Assembly (NCBI GenBank): GCA_002473085.1
Contig: DKTP01000143.1
Span: forward strand, 1-27,178
Source of the DNA: Anaerolineales bacterium UBA7227
GTDB lineage: Bacteria; Chloroflexota; Anaerolineae; Anaerolineales; Villigracilaceae
DNA: 27,178 bases
Reading direction: 5' to 3'
Under the pieces are notes generated by a model that searched no databases, had not been told where the DNA came from, and was given only the letters and a program-made list of their open reading frames with translations. The position numbers and the translations under genes were made by a program. This document shows positions 1-5,376 of this stretch, in pieces (position 1 is the first letter of the stretch; every line of letters begins with the position of its first letter).

Positions 1-66
1 GAGATTGGTAATTGGAGATTAGAGATTAGGGGCGCCAATCTCCAATCTCCATTCATCTAATCTCTA
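1..66. repeat. Heptamer-periodic inverted repeat at copZ 3' end
   Basis: The left arm (1-30) is built of 7-base units such as GAGATTG, GTAATTG, GAGATTA, GAGATTA. The right arm (35-63) carries the complementary units CCAATCT, CCAATCT and so on, so the whole can fold as an imperfect hairpin around GGGGCG. It abuts and slightly overlaps the stop codon of the minus-strand copZ gene. It is one of seven loci in the window with the same 7-base periodicity. A 3'-end stabilising or terminating role is possible but not shown. Confidence 0.7.
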
Positions 67-282
67 AAGCGCGATTAATCCCTCGGCGGGATAGTTGATC
101 TCTGCCAGCAGCGCTTTGATCTGGGCTTCGTCGGCGGGAGCGTCGAAGGTGACGGTGACTTTCTTGCTGTCCACTTCAGCCTTCACGGACTGGACGCCCT
201 GCAGTTCGGCCACTTCGCTTTCGATGGTATGGGTGCAGTGTCCGCAGGAAATGGCGGGGACGGTATAGGTAACGGTGGTCAT
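64..282 (-). CDS. copZ: CopZ-like heavy-metal-associated (HMA) copper chaperone
   Basis: A 72-residue single-domain protein of the HMA family, which carries Cu(I) in the cytoplasm and hands it to P-type ATPases or to sensors. The metal motif is C-G-H-C at residues 13-16, in the usual place after the first beta strand, and the rest follows the beta-alpha-beta-beta-alpha-beta pattern (VTVTF strand near residues 43-47). Family length is about 65-75, so it is complete. The start is supported by AAGGAGA about 7 bases upstream. It lies 113 bp downstream of csoR on the same strand, so both are probably expressed from the CsoR-controlled promoter. Which metal is bound cannot be read directly; the CsoR neighbour and its operator argue for copper. 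No copA ATPase is present in the window. Confidence 0.9.
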   Translation of the reverse strand: MTTVTYTVPAISCGHCTHTIESEVAELQGVQSVKAEVDSKKVTVTFDAPADEAQIKALLAEINYPAEGLIAL

Positions 283-298
283 GGGAAATCTCCTTTTT

Positions 299-330
299 GG
301 TAACTGGTGATTGGTAATTTACTGAACGCA
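299..330. repeat. Single-arm heptamer repeat between csoR and copZ
   Basis: Successive 7-base units TTGGTAA, CTGGTGA, TTGGTAA, TTTACTG lie in the csoR-copZ gap just upstream of the copZ ribosome-binding site. No matching inverted arm is evident nearby, so this appears to be half of the element seen at 9014-9055, which uses the same TTGGTAA unit. Confidence 0.5.
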
Positions 331-395
331 ATTTGGAAAATTACGTTACATGCTCGTTGAATTAACAACAATACGGCTATCAGACTACGCGACGA

Positions 396-665
396 TCAAA
401 CTTTCGTTGACATCTCGAACACTTCCGTGATCTCCTTCAACACGCGCTCGCGCTCTTTTTTGTCGCTGCCCTGCACGGCAGTGATGACGCAGGAATTGAG
501 GTGGTTTTCCAGAATCTGCGCGCTGACCTTGTTGAGCGCGGCCTCCACCGCCTGGATCTGGCGGATCACGTCTATGCAATACGCGTCTTCCTCCACCATG
601 CGGATGATGCCGCGCAGGTGGCCTTCGACAGTTTTCAATCGGCGGAGAGTCGCTTCGGTTTCCAT
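396..665 (-). CDS. csoR: CsoR/RcnR-family copper-sensing repressor
   Basis: An 89-residue all-helical repressor of the CsoR/RcnR (DUF156) family. These proteins bind DNA as oligomers and let go when Cu(I) is bound. The N-terminal RRLKTVEGHLRGIIRMVEE stretch is the family signature. The CsoR-type metal triad is present: Cys (in DAYCIDV), His (in ENHLNSC) and Cys (in HLNSCV), the C-H-C arrangement of Cu(I) sensors. The start is set at the ATG at 665 because GAGGA lies about 7 bases upstream. A longer in-frame opening to 740 would run through the operator and promoter and has no such site. It is the first gene of a csoR-copZ unit and is probably autoregulated through the operator at 701-726. Confidence 0.93.
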   Translation of the reverse strand: METEATLRRLKTVEGHLRGIIRMVEEDAYCIDVIRQIQAVEAALNKVSAQILENHLNSCVITAVQGSDKKERERVLKEITEVFEMSTKV

Positions 666-700
666 CGGGTTCCTCGATTTCTGGAGCGCGTCATACGGTT

Positions 701-726
701 TACCCCCCCCCCAGGGGGGCGGGGTA
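701..726 (-). promoter_or_regulatory. Putative CsoR operator
   Basis: A pseudo-palindrome beginning TACCCC and ending GGGGTA, with a run of ten C, a central A, then six G. Long G/C tracts bounded by TA are characteristic of CsoR operators in Mycobacterium, Bacillus and Streptomyces. It lies 5 bp downstream of the csoR -10 box, over the expected transcription start, 35 bp before the csoR ATG. Binding here would block the promoter. Confidence 0.8.
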
Positions 727-731
727 AGGCG

Positions 732-760
732 ATCATACATCGAAGACGGAGCATTGTCAA
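732..760 (-). promoter_or_regulatory. csoR-copZ sigma-70 promoter
   Basis: On the minus strand TTGACA (755-760) is followed after exactly 17 bp by TATGAT (732-737). The -35 is a perfect match and the -10 matches in 5 of 6. The predicted start, near 725, falls in the CsoR operator. Confidence 0.82.
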
Positions 761-1116
761 TAGGGATTCTGGCAAACGTTCGACTCTATTTCAAAGCGGA
801 AGGCGCGCCGGTAAAAAACGCCTCGCGGCAGCATTGTGGATTCGCCCGTCTGCTTTGGAAAAGCCGCAAACGAACGTTACGCGAAATATGTAATAAAAGT
901 CACAGTCTTTATCCAGTTACTCTTTTATACTGACGGGCATAAGACGGAAAACACGTCCGTATAACAGACCTTTTGTATCAGCGCGTTCGACGCTTCCATG
1001 ACAGCCACCGAGTCGCGAAGTCACCGGGCTATTTGAGCAACCCTGTGCCTTCGCGTCTCTGTGGTAAAATTTTGCGCTTTTGCAAGAAGCCTGAAATTTC
1101 ACAACTGGAGTGAGAC
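761..1116. other. csoR-nirS divergent intergenic region
   Basis: This 356-bp gap holds no convincing gene; the short open frames crossing it are low-complexity or antisense. Possible plus-strand -10 boxes for nirS are TATACT (926-931) and TAAAAT (1065-1070), but neither has a good -35. No clear FNR/DNR-type TTGAT-N4-ATCAA box was seen. GGAG at 1107-1110 serves as the nirS ribosome-binding site. Confidence 0.5.
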
Positions 1117-3516
1117 ATGAAACATGTTCGAACATACGCGTTTCTCCTGATCCTGACGGGAATTTTGGTCGCCTGCGCGCCAAAAGCCCAGGTGGTGAAA
1201 ACGGAATACATCCTCACCACCGCCATGCGAGAGGGAAATTTCGTCTACGTGGGCGTGGACGGGGAGATCAACGGCGTAGTCAACCCATCCCTGCGCGCCG
1301 CGCCGGGCGAACGGATCACCGTCATGCTGGTCAACAGCGGCGAAGGCGCGCACGATATCGTCTTCGAACTGCCCACCCAAAAGATAAAATCGGATACGAT
1401 CTCTAAAAAAGGCGAGACCACCACGTTTACCTTCGTCGCGCCGAACAACGACGTGACGGTCAGCTATTACGACTCCACGCACAAAGAACTAGGGATGAGA
1501 GGCGTATTGCTGGTCGGCGCGGCCAGCGGGGAACAGACCGTCCAGGTCCCCGCCGAACAACCGTCCGCAGAGAAGCCCGCCGGCCTGTACGATAAAGAAC
1601 TGGCCGCGCAAGCCATCCAAAAGGGCGGATGCGTGGCCTGTCACGTCATCCCGGGCATCGCCGGCGCGGTCGGCACGATTGGCCCCGACCTGAGCGACAT
1701 CGGCCAGGTAGCGCAGGAACTGATCGACACGGGCGAGTACAAAGGCCCGGCGAAAACAGCCGAGGAGTATCTTACCGAATCGATCGAAGCGCCCGACGCC
1801 TTCATCGCTCCCAACTGCCCCGCCGGTCCGTGCGCCAAGGGCGTGATGCCGGCTTCGCTCGCGCAGACGCTCAGCGCGGAGGAATTGAACAGCATCGTGA
1901 AATACCTGGCGTCCCTGCCGGGCGGGGCCATGACCGAGACAACCGGTTCGGCGGCCGCGCCTGCCGGCGAGGCTCCCCAACTGACCGATGAAGAGTTCGC
2001 CTGGGCCAAGGAGACTTTCTTCGAACGCTGCGCGGGCTGTCACGGGACGCTCCGCAAAGGCGCGACGGGCCCCGCCCTCACGCCCGACATGACCCTCCCG
2101 AAGGGAACCACAGGCCTGGCCGCGATCATCTTTAACGGCACCAACCGCGGCATGCCCGACTGGGGCAAGCAGGGCATTTTGACCCAGGAACAGACCGAGA
2201 CCATGGCGAAGTTCCTGCAACACGAGCCGCCCGCCCCGCCCGAACTTTCGCTGCAACAGATGAAAGATACCTGGCAGTTGATCACCCCGGTGGACAAACG
2301 CCCCACCAGCCCGCAAACCAAGCGCAATATTGACAACTACTTCGTCGTCACCCTGCGCGACGCCGGGAAAGTCGCCATCATTGACGGCGACACCAAGGAG
2401 ATCGTCAGCGAAGTGGACAGCGGCTACGCGGTGCATATCACCCGTATGTCGGCCAGCGGACGTTACGCCTACGTCACCGGGCGCGACGGGCGCCTGGCGA
2501 TGATCGACCTGTGGATGGAGAAACCCGAAGTAGTGGCGCGCGTGCAAACCTGCTACGACGCCCGCTCGGTGGAAGTGAGCAAGTACAACGGCCCCGAAGG
2601 CGACTTCCGCGACAAGTACGCCATCACCGGCTGCTACTGGCCGCCGCACTTCGCCATCATTGACGGGCAGACGCTCGAGCCGATCAAGGTCGTCTCCAGC
2701 CGCAGCTACACCGAAGACACCGGCGAATACCACCCCGAGCCGCGCGTGGCGAGCATCCTGGCCTCGCACTACGCCCCCGAATGGGTGGTCAACGTGAAAG
2801 AAACCGGGCAGATCTGGATCGTGAACTACCTCGACCCGCTCAACCCGACCATCAAGATGAACGACGCCGCGCTCTACCTGCACGACGGCGGTTTGGATTC
2901 CACGCACCGCTACTTCCTGGTCGCCGCCAACCAGTCCAACAAAGTTGCCGTGGTGGACTTGAAAACCGGCGAACTGGTGGGCATCGCCGATGTGGGCGAA
3001 GTTCCGCACCCCGGACGCGGCGCCAACTGGGTGGATCCCGAGTTCGGTCCCGTGTGGGGCACGCCGCACCTGGGCGAAGCCTCCGTCATCCCGATCGGCA
3101 CGGATATCGAAGGGCATCCCGACAGCGCCTGGAAGCCGGTCCGCAAGATCGAACTGCCCGGCTCCGGCAGCCTGTTCATTAAGACCCACCCCAAGAGCAA
3201 GTGGATCTGGGTGGATATGACCCTGAACTCCGACCCGGTCCTGGCGCGCACGGTCTGCGTCATCCCGAAATCCGACCCCACGAAGGTGTACAAGTGCTGG
3301 GAAATCGGCTCCTACGGACGCGCCGTCCACTTTGAATACAACAAACAAGGCACCGAGGTGTGGGTCAGCCTGTGGGGCGACGCCAGCAAACCCGGCGAAA
3401 CTGGCGCCATCGTGATCTACGACGACGAGACGCTGGAAGAAAAAGCGCGCATTGACAACCTGATCACCCCGACCGGCAAGTTCAACGTCTACAACACGGT
3501 GAACGACATCTACTAA
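1117..3516 (+). CDS. nirS: Fused cupredoxin-cytochrome c-cytochrome cd1 nitrite reductase, lipoprotein
   Basis: A 799-residue protein predicted to reduce nitrite to nitric oxide with haem d1. Order: lipoprotein signal with lipobox LVAC, Cys20; cupredoxin-like domain, about residues 30-135; cytochrome c domain 1 with CVACH at 172-176 and a probable axial Met244; cytochrome c domain 2 with CAGCH at 305-309 and Met346; then the eight-bladed d1 propeller, about 400-799. The d1 part keeps the proximal His440 (GYAVHITRMS) and both active-site histidines, His551 (ILASHYAPEW) and His597 (DSTHRYF). Classical NirS is about 560-600 residues with one c haem, so the lipid anchor, cupredoxin and extra cytochrome are additions. 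In the cupredoxin the ligands His79, His122 and Met127 are in place, but the Cys position is Asp119. The gene has its own terminator and none of the nirCFDLGHJ d1-synthesis genes nearby, so haem d1 would have to be made from elsewhere in the genome. Confidence 0.9.
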   Translation: MKHVRTYAFLLILTGILVACAPKAQVVKTEYILTTAMREGNFVYVGVDGEINGVVNPSLRAAPGERITVMLVNSGEGAHDIVFELPTQKIKSDTISKKGETTTFTFVAPNNDVTVSYYDSTHKELGMRGVLLVGAASGEQTVQVPAEQPSAEKPAGLYDKELAAQAIQKGGCVACHVIPGIAGAVGTIGPDLSDIGQVAQELIDTGEYKGPAKTAEEYLTESIEAPDAFIAPNCPAGPCAKGVMPASLAQTLSAEELNSIVKYLASLPGGAMTETTGSAAAPAGEAPQLTDEEFAWAKETFFERCAGCHGTLRKGATGPALTPDMTLPKGTTGLAAIIFNGTNRGMPDWGKQGILTQEQTETMAKFLQHEPPAPPELSLQQMKDTWQLITPVDKRPTSPQTKRNIDNYFVVTLRDAGKVAIIDGDTKEIVSEVDSGYAVHITRMSASGRYAYVTGRDGRLAMIDLWMEKPEVVARVQTCYDARSVEVSKYNGPEGDFRDKYAITGCYWPPHFAIIDGQTLEPIKVVSSRSYTEDTGEYHPEPRVASILASHYAPEWVVNVKETGQIWIVNYLDPLNPTIKMNDAALYLHDGGLDSTHRYFLVAANQSNKVAVVDLKTGELVGIADVGEVPHPGRGANWVDPEFGPVWGTPHLGEASVIPIGTDIEGHPDSAWKPVRKIELPGSGSLFIKTHPKSKWIWVDMTLNSDPVLARTVCVIPKSDPTKVYKCWEIGSYGRAVHFEYNKQGTEVWVSLWGDASKPGETGAIVIYDDETLEEKARIDNLITPTGKFNVYNTVNDIY

Positions 3517-3537
3517 ACCGACCCGGCTTGATCGAAG

Positions 3538-3570
3538 AAGCCCCGTCCGCGCGGACGGGGCTTTTCTTTT
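3538..3570 (+). terminator. Rho-independent terminator after nirS
   Basis: A perfect 13-bp stem, AAGCCCCGTCCGC against GCGGACGGGGCTT with almost no loop, is followed by TTCTTTT. It starts 21 bp after the nirS stop codon and separates nirS from the downstream lipoprotein gene. Confidence 0.9.
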
Positions 3571-3574
3571 CCAG

Positions 3575-3580
3575 TATAAT
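3575..3580 (+). promoter_or_regulatory. Possible -10 box for a near-leaderless lipoprotein transcript
   Basis: TATAAT lies only 9 bp before the ATG at 3590 and immediately after the nirS terminator. If used, the transcript would begin within a few bases of the start codon. The -35 position (CGGACG, in the terminator stem) is poor, and there is no Shine-Dalgarno sequence in the short gap. Confidence 0.4.
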
Positions 3581-3589
3581 GCCGACACG

Positions 3590-4219
3590 ATGAAGACCCC
3601 GCCTCGCTCCTGGACCTTCGGCCTGCTCGCCGCGCTGCTGACCGCCTGCTCGCTGAAAGCGGCTCCCGACCCCAACGTGCAGATCCAGATCGCCGTCAAC
3701 GCGACGCTGGCGGCCCTCCCCACCGCCGCGCCCGCCCCGACGAATCCGATTCCCCCCGCCCCCACGCCGTTCATGTTGACCGGTCTCTTCTGCGAATACA
3801 ATTTCTGCATCGGGCATCCTCCCGACATGGCGTTCTACGACGTGGTCGCCAAGCAAAACCCGTCTTCGCCTGTGGCGAGCATGTTCACGAACGGAATCCT
3901 CGCCGCGCACAACAACAGTCTCTTCATTCAACTCATCTGGCAGCACGCGCCCGGCGCGACGGATCCCGTCTTCCTCATAGACCTGATCCTCGAAGACGGG
4001 TTGGACGCGCCGACCGGCGCCTACAACCTGCGTCTCATCCGCGATATGAACGTGCTCTCCAGCCCGATCACTACGACAGCCTCTCCCCTGCTCCCCTACG
4101 GCGGCGCGGCGGGATGGGTCTGCGGCGAGCGCGCCTTCGCATGGAAAGTCTACGCGCCGCAAGCGGAAACGTTCGAACCGCTGCTGGCCGAAGCGCTGGC
4201 GCGGTTCCGCTGCGAGTAG
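3590..4219 (+). CDS. Uncharacterised lipoprotein
   Basis: A 209-residue protein whose function I do not recognise. It has a short positively charged start, a hydrophobic segment and a lipobox LTAC with Cys20, so it is probably lipid-anchored on the outside of the membrane. A Pro/Ala/Thr-rich linker (about residues 40-62) then leads to a globular domain of about 145 residues with four cysteines (in LFCEYNFC, WVCGER and the last-but-one residue), which may form disulfides. Lipoproteins with this linker style are common in Anaerolineae. The start is the only ATG upstream of the signal sequence. It lies 73 bp beyond nirS on the same strand but after a strong terminator, so co-transcription is unlikely and a role in nitrite reduction cannot be claimed. 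Confidence 0.75.
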   Translation: MKTPPRSWTFGLLAALLTACSLKAAPDPNVQIQIAVNATLAALPTAAPAPTNPIPPAPTPFMLTGLFCEYNFCIGHPPDMAFYDVVAKQNPSSPVASMFTNGILAAHNNSLFIQLIWQHAPGATDPVFLIDLILEDGLDAPTGAYNLRLIRDMNVLSSPITTTASPLLPYGGAAGWVCGERAFAWKVYAPQAETFEPLLAEALARFRCE

Positions 4220-4316
4220 GAAGCCGGGACGAGACGCTTTTGCACGATAACCAAGTTTCCCTTATGACGCGCGACAATCTCTCGTCACTGAAGGATTACG
4301 GACGTTTTTTGCCGCG

Positions 4317-4368
4317 AAAGGATTGTCGAATCGCGGGAGTGACTGTATATTTGGCGCAAGGTTTCCGT
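4317..4368. repeat. 52-bp direct repeat, copy 1
   Basis: Bases 4317-4368, from AAAGGATTGTCG to GGTTTCCGT, recur without mismatch at 5210-5261, an offset of exactly 893. Upstream of each copy there is a looser resemblance (T-run then GCCGCG or CCGCCACA). The sequences diverge at once on the right: copy 1 runs into TATAAT (4368-4373), a possible -10 for the next gene. The two copies bracket the DUF2726 gene. Confidence 0.9.
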
Positions 4369-4427
4369 ATAATACATAGTTGGCACGCCCGTGGAAACAA
4401 GTAATTAAAGCAGGAGGCAAAACCTAC

Positions 4428-5099
4428 ATGACAGCCACCACAAAGGAAAAACCGGGTTGCCTAAGCGTTTTATTCCCCCTCTTGAAAAGTCCTCAAAAAA
4501 AGCCGCTTTCGCAGCCACTGCCCTATCGCCTGCGCGACGACTTCCTTTCTCCGGTGGAGTTTTCGTTTTTTAAAGTCCTTTCCTCTCTCGGCGGCGCGCG
4601 GTTGACGATCCAGTCGAAAGTAAGGTTGGCGGACGTGTTCTTCGTCGCTCGTCCTAACGAAAATATGACGTATTTCAGCAGGATTGCCCAAAAGCATTTG
4701 GATTTTCTTGTCTGCGATTCCGTCACGATGAAGCCGCTGCTGGGCATCGAATTGGACGATTCCAGTCACAGACAAAGCGCCAGGCAGGAACGCGACGATT
4801 TCGTTGACAGAGTCTTTGAAGCCGCAGGTCTGCCGTTATTGCGCTTGCCCGTTCGGCGCGAGTACAATACTCAAGACCTTGCCGCTAAAATAGCGCCGCT
4901 TTTGAAGGGTAGAATTAGCCCTTCGACGCCGCGTCCGCAATCTGAAGCAAACCAGCCAGGGAACGTAATCCCGCTCTGCCCTAAATGCGGAATCCCAATG
5001 ACGCTGCGAACCGTCACACAAGGCGAACACAAAGGAAAGCAGTTTTACGGCTGCACAAACTACCCCCGCTGCCGGGAAGTGAAGCCCGGGCCTGCATAG
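4428..5099 (+). CDS. DUF2726 (nuclease-fold) protein with C-terminal topoisomerase-type zinc finger
   Basis: A 223-residue protein. Residues about 32-158 match the DUF2726 pattern, a domain considered related to the PD-(D/E)xK nuclease fold: PVEFSFFKVL near the start, then HLDFLV (Asp92) and GIELDDSSH (Glu108, Asp110), and an LPLLRLPVR strand. Residues 184-215 form a zinc ribbon of the kind found at the end of bacterial topoisomerase I: C-P-K-C (184-187), then Cys209 and Cys215 in YGCTNYPRC. The start is placed at the ATG at 4428, preceded by AGGAGG about 9 bases upstream; a TTG opening at 4380 lacks this. A TATAAT at 4368-4373 might promote it. It lies between two copies of a 52-bp direct repeat and beside the cassette-like unit. 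The nucleic-acid substrate is unknown; DUF2726 genes occur in both housekeeping and mobile settings. Confidence 0.85.
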   Translation: MTATTKEKPGCLSVLFPLLKSPQKKPLSQPLPYRLRDDFLSPVEFSFFKVLSSLGGARLTIQSKVRLADVFFVARPNENMTYFSRIAQKHLDFLVCDSVTMKPLLGIELDDSSHRQSARQERDDFVDRVFEAAGLPLLRLPVRREYNTQDLAAKIAPLLKGRISPSTPRPQSEANQPGNVIPLCPKCGIPMTLRTVTQGEHKGKQFYGCTNYPRCREVKPGPA

Positions 5100-5209
5100 G
5101 CGAGTCGATTTATCCTGTGTGGTGAACGAAACGTGGATGCGTAGTGGGTTGGTCATCCCAATTCATGCTACCGAAAAAATCTATCCTCGCTTCGGATTTT
5201 TCCGCCACA
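5100..5209. other. Gap downstream of the DUF2726 gene
   Basis: No gene is supported here. The stretch carries a weak relative of the sequence upstream of repeat copy 1 (GCTTCGG, a T-run and CCGCCACA at about 5190-5209) and leads into repeat copy 2. Confidence 0.4.
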
Positions 5210-5261
5210 AAAGGATTGTCGAATCGCGGGAGTGACTGTATATTTGGCGCAAGGTTTCCGT
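5210..5261. repeat. 52-bp direct repeat, copy 2
   Basis: It is identical to 4317-4368 over 52 bp. After this copy the sequence reads GTATCC rather than ATAATAC, so the TATAAT box at the end of copy 1 is missing. Confidence 0.9.
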
Positions 5262-5263
5262 GT

Positions 5264-5315
5264 ATCCAGCGAAAATCTTGTTCCTTTTCCTTCAATTTTC
5301 GCTCTCCCGCTGGAT
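5264..5315. repeat. Nested inverted repeat upstream of the cassette boundary
   Basis: ATCCAGCG (5264-5271) pairs with CGCTGGAT (5308-5315), and AGCGAAAAT (5268-5276) pairs with ATTTTCGCT (5295-5303). Both pairings use bases 5268-5271, so two folds compete, or ATCC/GGAT can close outside the inner stem. It ends 13 bp before the GTTAGGT boundary motif. Confidence 0.6.
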
Positions 5316-5376
5316 CAATCCTTAACCGTTAGGTGTTCGCCTTGCAAATCAGGTAATTAAACTAAAAGGGAAAAAG

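Noticed and set aside
666..740. A longer CsoR starting at 740
   Set aside because: It would translate the operator and part of the -10 box and would start upstream of the predicted transcript start.
761..1116. An FNR/DNR-type regulator box for nirS
   Set aside because: No half-sites with the right spacing (TTGAT-N4-ATCAA) could be found; only isolated A+T-rich stretches.
1489..3828. A 779-codon open frame on the minus strand opposite nirS
   Set aside because: It is antisense to a well-supported gene, has low-complexity Gly/Arg/Val-rich translation and no recognisable domain. Long antisense frames are expected in G+C-rich coding DNA.
5100..5328. A second attC site upstream of the cassette
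   Set aside because: I looked for an RYYYAAC box with arms matching the bases before GTTAGGT and found none, so the left boundary seems to be a simple target junction rather than a neighbouring cassette.
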